Assembly: GCA_033675545.1 (NCBI GenBank)
Contig: JAWDGP010006193.1
Location: 33,501-97,500 of the forward strand
Length of the DNA: 64,000 bases
From: Elysia crispata
Taxonomy: Eukaryota > Mollusca > Gastropoda > Plakobranchidae
Direction: 5' to 3'
Positions 12,301 through 25,932 of the stretch are shown piece after piece. The notes beneath the pieces were generated by a model that saw nothing but the letters and a program-made list of their open reading frames with translations, was not told the DNA's origin and made no database searches. The position numbers and the translations under genes are program-made. Each line of letters opens with the position of its first letter. Within the stretch, counting starts at the first letter, position 1.

Positions 12301-15300
12301 TGTATTGCGCTTGCTTAAGTGAATTTTTAGTTGTATCATAGGAGAGTATGGAAATTCAGATCTGTTCTCACTATAGCAAACCCTGCTCTAATTTTTTCAA
12401 CATTTTTTATACATGAGAATTTTGTTGAATTGACATTCTCAGAAGCTAAAAATTATTTGTAGGTAAAATTTTGGTTGAAGAAAATAGGATTTGAGATGAA
12501 AAAATCACATGCTTTTATAGTGTTTTATTGTGCATTTTTGGTTGCACCTTGTAAAGTGCAATACTTAGTCCACATGGAGGGTACATTACATGCAACCACA
12601 AGTGGAAATGCAAGCACTATATATAAATATATATGTGTGTGTTTGTGAATGTCCTCTTAGTCACTTTTTCAGCTTTCTAATTAAGGCCATAGACAGTTTG
12701 GGAGTTGTTCTTGGATGACTATATCTGGTGCCTCAGATACTTTAGTATGTGTATATCATACCATCACAAAAAACTATAATTCAAGAGGTTTGCTGTTTTT
12801 TTAATTGAAATAAAAAAAAAATGATGGGAAAGCTATGTTTTAATTTGAATAATGTTTATTAATTTTGAGACACACAATATTTTTTAATCCAATCGTATTT
12901 TATGGTTTTCTTTGTTTATCTACCAGTGGAAGAAGGATTTTCTCTTCAGAGTCAATTAGTTTCTCCTTATACAGGTGATTTGTTCCATGAGGTAAGAAAA
13001 TTTCACTTTTAAATATGTTTACATAGATTAATAATTTAATAAACCCAATTGTGAAGACAGTGCAACCGACCATAAAGACGGGTAGGAAATGGAAAGTTGT
13101 CGAAGCCGTACACAAAGCTAAGGAGTGCCTTAAGATTAAAGAAGTGATTGGGCAAACTCAAATTGACCGCAAAGGGCTAGGATCATCTACAGCAAAGTGG
13201 TGGTCAAAAGCAGAAGGGAAAGAGAAAAGAGACATGGTCATTAATGAGATACGGCTCAATGAAGATTCCAGAAGGGTTCAGAAAGCATTCCAGCAACCGC
13301 AACAGGATTAATTGGGATAATGCGCTGCAGAAATCCCTCACATGGAATGAGATCTGGTACATGACGCCACTTCGGATCAGCTTTCTCATCAGATCAGTAT
13401 ACGATCTCCTGCCTTCAAACGCAAATCTGGTACAGTGGGGAAAGAAAGAGGACCCACTTGTCCTCTATGCCAAGGCAGGCAGACCACAGAGCATGTCTTG
13501 AGCTCTTGCAAAATCGCCCTTTCACAGGGGCAATACACATGGAGACATAACAGAGTCCTTCAGGAACTTGCCGCAATCATAAGCACGGCTAAAGGAGAAA
13601 CTACCCTCCCTAATACCAACGTGTTGATATTCACAACAGAGGGAGGCGCTAAGTCATGGCACGGAAGGTCGGTGAGGACAACAAACCAGATAAAATGCCC
13701 TCTAGACGGTTGCGATGATTGTGATGTTTCAGCAGATCTTCCAGAATGGGACAGTCACCCTAGTATAATCAAAGAAACGAGATTAAGGCCTGATATCGTG
13801 ATCCATTCAGCTTCCACACAACAATTGATCATGGTGGAGCTAACAGTACCATACAAAAACAGAATGGAAGAGGCCCACATCTACAAAAGAGAGAAATACA
13901 TGAACCTGACCAAAGAGCTAGAAAATGCTGGCTACAAAGCTGTGGTGATGCCCGTTGAGGTTGGTGCCAGAGGATTTGTAGGGTCATCAGTCTACGACCT
14001 TCTAACTAAACTTTCAATATGTGGCAACAAAAGAACAAAAGCTCTAAAGTTACTGGCGGAAATAGTCGAAAACAGTTCCCGATGGATCTGGAGCAGGAGA
14101 AATGAGAGGTTCCTTCATAAGGATTAAAAATGCTCTAACCATCGCAGGACCAGTGGTATAGCGCCGGGATCAGCAATCCATCAAGAGATGAGGGTATGGG
14201 TTCGAATCCTGGCGCTGTGCAAAAAAAAAAAAAGATAACAGGGAGACACCTGGAAGTCATGACCTGGGTGTGGCCCGGCCCCCTTAGAGAGTCAGAGGTT
14301 CAGGGCCAAAACACTTGCTACAAGGGGGGTTTCTTCTCTGAAGACTCCCTGTTATCTAGCTCCCCAACGAGTTTCTACCTACTTTGAATGTCAACATTCT
14401 TTAAAATAATAAATGATTCCATATACAGTGGAGTCCACTTATAACAACAATTGAAACAACGAGAACTCGGTAATAACGAGACTTTTTCTCAATCCCCGTT
14501 TTTCTCCCTTCTTTAGCTTTGCAACTACGATTCTGGAATAACGAGAACAAATGGATAGTGAACTCTGTAATAACGAGAGATTGCTGACCCTCGTGTTCAA
14601 ATAAAGTCATAGTCCTAAGGGCCTTTTCGCAGCCATTGTGTCGCAAATGACAAAGACTACGCATGCCGCACTCAACTGTGAAGAAGACTGCGGACCAATA
14701 GGCTACTTCACTGCGTCACCCATCGCATTGCTTGTGTCGAAAGCGAGAGGCTGGCACACGCCTCTCACTCTCTGCACACTAGGCCTAAGCTAAGCCTAAG
14801 AAACAATAACTAATAAGCACGCCGCAGTAGGATGCCTCTTTTTGTTACTACCACCCACAGTACGCACATGGCCTAGCCCATCCAACCACCACATAGCACG
14901 CGGTGTGCGATGGTATAGGCCTAGCTGATCACTGATAGAGTTGTCAGTCAGTCAAGGTTTGATTGTTACAGTGATTAAATCGCTCATCTTCAATCCACGT
15001 CGTCAATTCCAAGACTGATAATCTCTTCACGTCTTCAAAAATGGCATCTAAAAGAAAGCGCATTACTCTGGAGACTATTTCCCTTTACAAGTGGAATAAC
15101 GAGAGAAGGCATCTGGTCCGGGCATTCTCGTTATACCAGAGTTTACTGTATGATGTTACATATTTCTTCCTTTGGTCTAAATGTTTATTTATGTATAGCT
15201 GTTAATTAATTCTGATTGTCCTAAATTTTTAAATACCATAAGGGTCTAAAGAAGCAGTTTTTCTTCTTTTTTCATCAACAGTGATGAATGTAACAAAAGG

Positions 15301-18300
15301 ATTAAAGGTTCTTTCTTCCCATTTCAAACGAATAATTATTGTTCAAAATTTGTAAGTTTTACAACATGCACTTCCAAGATTATTTGGAGTTGTCTGTTGA
15401 TATGTAACATAAAGTGTAAAAAAAAATACACTGTATGTTAATGTCAATATAGTGTGAAAGTTACGTACACCATTTAGCCTGAATTTTAGTTGTTTTTTTT
15501 TACTACAGATCATTTGTTATGCTCATTAAGCTTACCTTTGTAATCTTTCAATCACTTGTAAATAGTGATTACAATTTAGATGTGGCATTTTTAAATTTTT
15601 TTTTCAAATAACAGTGATTTACTTATTCTTACAGTGTCAAACATGATTTACAAAACACTTGTGACATGATTACATAATTATTATCTAAAAAACTATGAGA
15701 GTTCTTCACCCAAAACTTACAAAACATGATTCCCTCACATATTCAAGCATCCTTTCAATGAAAAAAATTCACGTTTAAGTTAAATTGTAAAATCCACTTA
15801 GAGTGTCATTTTGGTGTTCCAGTTTGGGCTTTATTATAGAATGTTTTCATGCTGACATGTTCAAAACGCTTTACTATGGTATCCCTGCAGGCCACTACCA
15901 ATCAAGATGCCTTCCCAATTTAAAGAACTTTTCTCAAAGGTTCAACAATGCACTTGGCCTAGCTTGAAGTCAAATCCCATATCTCTTAATTTGAAAGCCA
16001 CGTTTTTACTATTTGAGTACATGATCACGCAATGATGTGAGATCTATTCATAATAAAAGTATGTGAGAGTTTGTGTTGCTACATTAGTCTTTTCCATTTT
16101 TGAATGATATTATTTCTTTTCATCTTGATGAACTCTTGTCTGAAGCAAAATAGGAGTGTTGGAAAGACAAGCATTAAAATCATTTTATTTGCATCTATGA
16201 ATAAATCATTCTCATCTATCAAAAAAAAAAAAAAGAAAAAAAAAGTTTTTCAAACAATGTCTGAAGAGGTTTCTATTGCAGCATTAGTATTTGGATAAAT
16301 TCTAATGTGAAGTATGAGTTTTAGAAAATCAGTGTTAGAAAGGTTACAGAGTGTGGATTTTTTTTCATCATCAAAATATGTTGAATTGAAAAAAAAGTTG
16401 TGTAGATACATTGATAGATAGTAAAAATGTTTGTGGAGAAAATGGAAGTTGGTTTGTATAGCAAATTCAATATCAAATCACTGTTGGTATTCTTACTCAT
16501 TTATTCAAGATGTTAAAAAATCTGACAAGCTTTTAAGACATAGCTGTTCTTTGGATATAAAAATCTTATGTTGTTCTTGAGAATTGTTCTCATACATTCC
16601 ATAAGTGCATACAAACAATTAAAAATTGAATGATATTATGGTTTGAATTTTTTCCCCAGACCCCACTGGCATTGAGAAGTTTGAAGATTGCACACTACTT
16701 TCCATACCGTGTGTCAGGATTTTTTTTGGTAATGCAGCAACTTAGTTCCCTAGATATTGGAAATAGTGACTACAAAATTGTTGAAATAATAGTTTGTCTT
16801 TTGTCATATCTCCACCTGCGCAAAATAGTCTTGATAATTAAGATTTTAGATTTTTTACTTAATACTGCTATTCTTGTGCAGCAATATTAAACTTCAGGTA
16901 ATTTCTCGCCATATCACTGATAAAACTGGTATCTAAAAGTGTGAGATGGCATAAAATCACATCCTTAAATGGTGCTGATGGTTTTGAAAGTTGGAAACAC
17001 CACCATTCAGATGAGACAGCTTATAGTAGACAGCTTGTAGGAAATAGATAGATTCTTGTTAGATGTAATCTTTGATTTCACCTTTCTTAGGGACATTGAA
17101 CATTGTTATGGTAGTTTGGTTTTTGCAGAAAGAAAAAAAATGTTAAGAATAATTTGCCAAAACAAAGATTGTTCATTTTAATGCAGTGGATACTGCAGGA
17201 GAGATTTCAGTAATCTTTGTTGCCCTTTTTTCCCCTCAGTTTATAGATGTTCTGGTGATGGTTTTCTTGTACAAAATTGCAACTGCATTTGTGAACTATC
17301 TGGTAAGTCAGCAAATAGAGAATCTAAATTGATTAAAAAAAAATGCAGCATGTTTCTGCATATTTTATGATAATAAACCAGAAATATAAAATCTAAATAT
17401 TTTTTTTTCATGTTTTGAGAAATTTAAAGTTCAGCGTCTGTTAGCTTTAAACACTACACAATCAATTCTTGGTGTGCTTTAAGTCAAATCCAACCTGAGT
17501 TTAAATGAAATTAAAAACAACAATAGCATCATGGAATGTAAGAGCAATACTGCAAAAGAGAAAGTAAGACAACATTAAGCAAGTGATGAAAAGGATGAAA
17601 ATCAATACTTTAGGCATGATCGAAGTCAGATGGCAAGGCGTAAGGAGGATAACATTAGGAACATTTAAAATATTTTATTCAAGAGGTACACAGTGTAAGA
17701 GAGGGGTGGCTATTGCCCTGGATGGAGAAATAGGAAAAACTGTCAAAGGATATTGGCCACTATAAGATAGTGTTTTACTTTTAAAGATTGCAGGAAAACC
17801 ATCGGACCATAACATATTTGAAATATATGCACCAACATCAACTAGTAGTGTTGATAACATAGAAAAGTTAAACGAAGATCTGGAGCAAGCAAAGGCACAA
17901 TACACAGTGGGACTCTCTGATCATCATGGGCAATTTGAATGCAAAAGAAGGAGAAGGGAGAGGAGAAAACATGATAGGATCCCATAAACTGGGCATCAGA
18001 AACGTGTGGAGAGAAACTAGTTAAATGGTGTCATTACAGTCATACCAACAACAGGGATGAAACTGGCTCTAGTTTGACAGGATCTCCATTTTTTTTAAAG
18101 ATCAGAAACATCTAATCTCCTCATGTAGAAGAGTATGTCTGGGCCTATGGTGAGAAAACCTAATAATTGGGTAGCCTCCATCTAGGGCAAGGTTTGTGAA
18201 CCTTTATTAGCTGACAGAAATATCGTCCAGACCTTAACTCTTATCTCAGAGCTATAGTTGAAGATGTTGGATCTATTGATTAGTTGTAGATTTCCAATCA

Positions 18301-21300
18301 TAATTTGATCTTAAAAGGAATACAGACCTTGATTGAAATTCAATTCATCTGCATTGTGAGAGACCTTGGAGGAGTATAAAAGATGGGCAAACCCCTATCT
18401 TCAATGATTGTAAATTGTTGTATGTAATTTAGAAGTGAGTGCACCTTTCCTTTTCCATTATTTTCACTGCATTTATTCCTTTTCTTTCTTTAAAAGGTTG
18501 ATTGATGCCATGTTATTCTTGTTTATATTAGTTACTAAGTTTAGAACAGAATCCTGGTTAACATGCACATGTCCTTACTTTGGATAGTTGATGCTGTCGT
18601 CCTGCTTAATATTCATGAGGCCTCACCTGGAAGGAATGTGCTCTCTAAGCATGCGCCACTTTGTGTGCGACTTCTTGCATCAGATTCACGAATTACTGGT
18701 CACTGTTTTATAATTATGCCAAATTTTTGTTTCAAAGTTGAACTGACGGACTGTATTAGTGTTTTGATTGCTGTTTTGGTTTTCCAAACCCGCCCTGACC
18801 TGACACTTGGCCCACATTTTTTCAAATGAGTACAATTATTACACTTTCTTCGTATTGTGCAAAATATAAATGTTCAATATTGCGGACAAGGAAACTTCAA
18901 GAGGATAATGATTATCTCATCTTTGTTTTCTTATGTGCAAAGAGAGATAGGGGCACAGTGTGAAACACTCAAATAGTATAGAATGATTCTTAATGTTAAA
19001 GAACTCATCATGTACAATGTATACATTTTAAAATGGATTCCCTTGAATCCTGCTTAACCATAATTGAACAGGATTGCTTTATGGCTAGCACAGATGTAGA
19101 GGATGCCTATCATTCTGTTTCCATCCTCCCTGACTCTACGAGTTAATGAGAGACTCTATAAATAACTTGTTTTGCCACCAAGGTACAGGGACAGTCCCCC
19201 GAATTTTTACAAAGCTTGCAAAACCAATAGTTACTTTCACGAGAAAGGCATTTTGTGCAGCTTATATATTGATGACCTTTATATGGAGGGATCTAGCTTT
19301 GATGAATGTCACCAAAATGTTCAGTACGCATGTACATTGTTTAAACGATTGGGTTTCAGCAAAAGTTCGAAGTTAAATGTAAGACCTCCAGAGAAAATCA
19401 AGCATCTTGGATTTTTGTCTAACTCTAGGGTGATGATGATCTCACTCAGTCCAGATAAGAAGAAAACATACAGGGAAGGAATGATCCTCCACATTCTTTA
19501 CACAGATCGATCTATTATGGTCAGAAGGTTAGCTCAAGTGATTGGCACTTTAATGACATTTCTCATCATTCAATATGGGCAACTGTTTTATCAAAACTTA
19601 AGAGTCCTTAAAGATTAATGCTTTGGGACAAACATATGATTTTGATTGACAAAGCTCTTTATCTAGTGCAGTACTAGAGGCCGAGGACTTACTCTTGAGA
19701 TTAGAGGAAGGTCTTCATAGTGAAAAGAAATTAATCTTGGACGGGCCATATGCTGTCTGTAGGATGCTTCAGGATATGTGTGGGTGCAATAATGAGTGTT
19801 TTAACAACTCATGGTATGTGGAGTGGTGACGAAAGTAAAGGTTACATAACTGTGCATGAGTTAAAGGCAGTCCTGTTCGGTATTCAATCGCTGTGCAGTG
19901 GTCCCCATTACTGCCTCATTAAAATAGAAATAGACAATACGACAGCAGTGTTTTATATCAACCACATAGATGAGATTCATTCTTTCGCTTTCAATGCAGC
20001 TACTAGGAAACTGTTTTTATGCTGCAAAGCTCGTTCTATTTGTCTCTTGGCATGCCACATACGTCCATTCATACTGAATGGTCTGTGAACAAGGCTTTGT
20101 GCGCACAACTTTGAATTACATTTGGCACACCTTTCACTGATTTGTTTGCTGCTTGCACCAACCATCAACTCCCAAGATATATGTCCCTGTATCAAGATCC
20201 TAATGCGGTGGCTGTTAATGCCTTTTTCCATGTTTGTAATGATTACGTTTACATATTCCCCCTTTTTAACATTATCTTTCATGTACTAAAGAAGCTACTG
20301 GAGGACGGCACAGAAAAGGCGCTAGTGATGGTCCCAGTACTCCCACAAGGGAAAACATAAAGTTGGTTTCTCAAAATGTTTGATGTCTGTGAAAGAAACA
20401 GTTCATCTCAGGCCATCAAATGCACTTATGCCTCTCCTCAGACCTGGAGGCAAATCATACTTTCTCCCCCAAGCTTCATCTGATGGCATACATCTTATCA
20501 GGGCAAAAATAAAAAGATCTGGCATTTCTCAAAATGCCTTGAAAGTCATAATGAACAGTTGGCGTAAGAAAACTCAAACACAATAAATCCAAACCTCAAC
20601 TGGTATGTTGCCTTTTGCCAACATCATGGTTCAGACATATTGACACCTACATAAACTATAACTGCAGATTTTCCAAAATGGTTATGATTATGTAGCTATT
20701 AATATGGCAAGGGCAGCTGTGTGGCATTAAATCTACTCAATAGCTTCCCCTTATGTGTTGGCTCTTGAGAGGTGAGGTTAACACGAGGGCAAGCTCTCAG
20801 CATTATACTCATGTATGGGACATTCCTATGGTTTAAAATTAATAACGCTGGCGGCAGTGGAACTCACCTTGCATAGGATAATTGTAACGTTTGTCAGAAC
20901 TCGTTCCCCTCATGATGGTGTAACGAAGGCCACACTAGCAAGGTGGATTAAACTTATCCTCATGAAGGCTGGAATTGATGCAAAAGTTTTCAACCAGTTG
21001 CAAACTGCATAGCACGAGAGGTGCAGCTTCTTCTGCCGCAGTGCACAGCATGGTTATTTCACTGGAATTGATTAGATCGCAACATTACTCAATGAAATCT
21101 ATGACATAGATCAAGTTTCCACCAGATATCTCCAAATCTACATATTATATGTATCACTATCAAAGAAACCAAGGGCAACAGAGTGCGAACCATCATAATG
21201 TGAGTCAGAAACAAAACCAAACCAGAAATGGCTTTGTGGAAGGAAAGGTACCACCAGTACAAATGCTATTTACATTTGTCAAAATTATAATTGAACCAGC

Positions 21301-24300
21301 TCTGGAAGTACTAAAAGTGCAAAATGAATATGTACTTCATTGGTACGACATGATGATAGTTGAAGATAGATAGAAAAGGTGTAAGGGTGATAAAAAAAAA
21401 AAACATGTATTGGGAACAGACAGCAGCAATGTGAGTTGATGGGGAAATCAGCTCATTTAAAAGAATAAAGGGTGCTGTCACAGTCAGACAAGGATCTGTG
21501 CTTTCCCTAGACCTTCTCTCTCTACAAATAAATGATTAAAAGGAATCTATAAGGATACCCAAGAATCAATGTAAGAGGGCTCAAACAACTTAAGATATGC
21601 TGATTACTTTGTATTAATTGCAGAAAATAAAGAAAACTTGCCACAAGTATTAGACATTGTTGAAGAAGGCAAAAAAAAAAAGGAATTGAAAAGCATAAAG
21701 ATAGAGGTAATGGTCGTCAGTCAAAACAATGTGTGTCTTGAGATCTTTATCAACGGGAACAAAACAAGCAAGGGTTCAAATACTTGGGTACTTTAATATC
21801 AAGAGATAGAAGCAATAACAATGAAAATGCATGAAGAATTTTGCTAGCAAAAAATGAGTTCCCAGAGAATAAAGTGGGTACTAACTTATACAAAAAAATC
21901 TTCACTATCACAAAAAGAAGAGCCATGGAGTACAATATTGAACTCATTCTGATATTTGGATGTGAGATCTGAATAATTTCAAAACATTTATAAAAGAAAC
22001 AGGAGGCAACAAGGTGGCTAAGTGTAGGCCAATTGATGGAAATGCATGAAAAGTAATTACTATCTAAGAGTAGTGCACCTGATTAATTTGAATTGATTGC
22101 GTTACCACATAAGCTTCATAATTCTGAATGAGGTGCAAGCAGCCAAGGACAAGACAATGGAAGTATGAAAATTAAGGATTACAATTGAATCTGGAGGCTA
22201 AACAAAAGCCTTTTATGTCACTGATAGATAAAAGACAGAGTAAACATTTTTGTGCCACAACCTTGTTGAATGTCTGGAGCGCTGCACATAGGACAGCACC
22301 TATCTCCTGCTAGCTAGTAGAATCATTCACCAAGCAATAGGGGGGTGAATGGCAATAACTGCAGTTGATTGGCATCATCTAGGTATTTGGATGGAGAGCT
22401 AAGATTCTGCACTTTGTATGCAAGCATGGCAGGATTGTAATTGATGTGAAAAATCAATTACCCTTCCCCCCTCACACCCACACATATTCAATACACATAC
22501 GCACACACCTAGGAATATATATATATATATATAAAACCTGATCTCATATATATGTATATGAGCTCATGTTTTAGATAAATAAACATGATGACAATCTTTT
22601 GTTTTTATTTACAGTTGTGCAACCAAGAAGAAGAGAAGAAAAATTATTCTTTAAAAGCCAAGTCTCTTATTCTTACTGGCAACTATCTTGCTTGGTTGCC
22701 TTTAACAATTGTCGGAGTGTGAGTATAAAATATTAACATTTTATTTTCATCCTCATATTTTTTTAGGAATAGCATTTTTGTTCTTTAATATTATCATGTA
22801 TTGTTTAAATACTGTCAAAGCGTTATGATTGGAAAAGTTGATGTACTTATTTTTCAATTTGACAGATTCATTAGAAATGAAACTGATGTATGTGTAATGG
22901 TGCAGTATTAGCTCAAATAAATTGCTCTTTCGGTGATTTTAGTATGATTTAAAAACATCAGACTCAATTTTAGTGTGAATGAACATACCTTTACATATTT
23001 ATAACAATTTAGAAATATGCAATGTTGCTGATGGTCTCTGACTCGATGAGTGTGTCTCTTCCCTCCCCATCTTTTTTTTTTCTTTCTTTATCCTCCCTCA
23101 TTCTTTCTCTCCCTGTTAACTTCTTCTCTCGCACGCCCTCTCTCCTCATCCCCTCTTTTTTTTTGCCTGTGTCTTCTTATGTTTACCTTCCTTTCTCTTT
23201 ATTTAATAAATACCTATAGCATTTTCTAGAAGCTGACCCTTCATACAGATCTTCCTCACTCCACAGACACGCTCTCAACCCTTTCAGCATTATGACCACC
23301 CTAGCCGCTTCAACTGCTGCTCTCACAAACTTAGCTGTGCTTATTGCTTTCTACAATATGATACTAGGTGAGTTAGAACCATCAAAGAAATAAAATAGTA
23401 ATTTTAAAACATGGATGATCTTTCTACAACTCGATATGTCCCATAAAGTCTTATACTGCAAAAACATAATGGAGATTTACATATTTTTATTGTATAATCT
23501 TGATTTTATTATTACCATTTATTGATTCAATTTCATCGCATTACTTTTCAAAGTTTGCTAATTACTATTTATTTTTTTCCCCAACTGCATAATTATATTT
23601 AGTTATTTTTTTTTACATTTTCCATCTGACAAATAATGTTGCTTTTATTCACCATGATTTACCAGGTAACCGCTTTCTGAGCACCCTTTTTCTAGCAGTT
23701 GCATCATACCAGTCGCTGTATCCCATTGTGTTTATAGTGCCAGTGGCTCTTCATTTTTACAAGGTTGGTGAAAACCTGAAAAGTTTTTAGCTATCCTTCA
23801 TCACTGAATAGTAGTTTAAGGTTAATGAAAGGCAATCAAAGTCAATCTTTTTGTCCCAAAACTTTGAAAAAAAAAATATGGATGAACCAGCAACAAGGCT
23901 AAATGTAGGAAGAGTGACAGATGCACTAAAAATGATGAGGGTTAGAGATGCGTGGAAGGTCACAGTTGCCTAAGCTCAGAGCAGGGCACTTGACTGATTG
24001 ATGTGAAACTGAAATCATTTAGTAGTCTTTAATCCAAGCCTGCATCGGTTGTACCATCAACCATCAAAACCCTCTTGGGAGGCATGTTGTGATTAAGAAT
24101 TACTTTATACAATTTATTATAAACAACTTTCAATACAGAAAAAAACAAAAAAAAAGGTCTTTAGAGGGAGGAAAGAAATTGGAAATTGAATATCTCTAAT
24201 CTTTTATTTTCAGAAATCCTGCAAATCCCCTCCTGTGAGCTACACCACCAAAGAATCTGTCTATAGTTTTACAGAGACCTTGAGCATATTTGGCTTATTC

Positions 24301-25854
24301 CTAGGCCTTCTTGGTGGATTTTCATTCTTGGCGGAGAGAAGCTGGGACTTTGTGTTTTCAACTTATGGTTTCATGTGAGTTTTTATAATTTGAGCATCTC
24401 AAATATCATTATCACATTTTTCCTTTGGTTAAGGTGTTTGTCAGTGACTTAATATTGAAAAATTTTTTACTGAAACAATTAACATCTTGAAAATTTGTAA
24501 AACCACTTTTTGTTGCACTAGTAAAATTTTGCATATTTAATAACACATCTTCTAAATTCTTCTAAAAATTGCTTTTTCTGTCTGTATTCCTTTCTCTGTG
24601 ACTAATCTGTTTTAAAGGGCATGTGTTACCACTTCAATCACTAAATCATTGATGTGAAATAATTATTATTTCATTAATCCTTTTTTTCTCAAAACGACTG
24701 CAGAGACAAGGATCACTTTTGTTCTTTTATCAATTGTAGAATAGTTTAGGAAGTATTTGAGATGAAAATCAACTTTAAATTACTCTCTTTTTTCTTCTTT
24801 CCCTCTTTTCGGCCAACATTATTTTCCTTTCTGTTTTATATATTTCTTTTTAAAAATATTTGTTCTTTATATTTATTATTGCAAATATTAAGGTAATTAA
24901 TTCTCAATATCTGTTGTTTCTTGAATTGCATAAGCTATATGAAGGCAGTGTTGATTTGTTACTGCATAGTGTGCTATAGTAATTTGAAACTTCTGCATCC
25001 CTTTTTTTTACCAAGTTACCCACCATAGGCTCTTACCCTGATTTAATGGCTGGCCTGGGGACATTATTGATATTATTATACCATGCCTCAATTAGTATAT
25101 GTACGTTTCTTGATGGTTATTTCAGCATTATATAGTGGATGGTACTGGACAAAAAGGAATGTTAATAATTAAAAAATAAAAACCCAGTTCTTGGTAGCCA
25201 TGACTGAGGAGTTTCAACAAGTGTGGCTCTCTTCTGATGGTGGCAGGCAATGAGTAAGGACCGGTGTTGTTGATCTGAAAATGGAAAACATTATTGTGTA
25301 AACACAATGTGGAAAGATCTCTTTTCAGGGGTTCAATGATGGTGCTTGGCTCATAATTTGGAATGGGAGGTAGTAAAAAAAAGGAAGCCATAGAGAGTGC
25401 ATCTCTCTCTCTGTATCGCCTTTCACACCCTAGTGCTCCAACCTAAAGGCCTCAGCTCTGTGTTCTGTCTTCTGCTATTAACCTCGGATAGGAGAGTCAG
25501 CTCTTGGTTTGAAGTTTAAGTTTGCATGCTGGTATGCAATAGAGGTCTTTGTTGATGACTGTAGGCAGTTTTGTTATTGGCCTTCCTTGAAATTTATCTC
25601 CTTTAATAAGAAAGAAAGCCTCCATAGATTTCTTAGCTGGAATGTCTATATCTTGCCTCATAAAATGTCAGAAAAGACGCCACAGGCTTTCAAGGATGGT
25701 TAATGAGAGCGTTTATTTTTTTTTTCTTGCAGACTGGAGTATATCAGATGTGGAGTGGACACATTAATGGCCCGAGCCAGGGCAAAGATAAAAGTATATC
25801 AGAAAATGATAGAAATCTTTTAAAAAAAGTCATGACGCAGGAGAAGAAACAGAA

Positions 25855-25932
<78 letters not shown>

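Larger units (their letters stand above)
17303..22614 (+). other. PIGU: PIGU intron 5' of exon 5, filled with nested retroelements
   Basis: 5.3 kb between exons 4 and 5. It holds an RTE LINE split into two parts by a DIRS-type element. No PIGU exon is needed or seen here, since phases of exons 4 and 5 join directly. Confidence 0.8.

Noticed and set aside
14145-14220. A tRNA gene
   Set aside because: A- and B-boxes are present, but the cloverleaf is incomplete and an A tail follows, so a SINE head is more likely.
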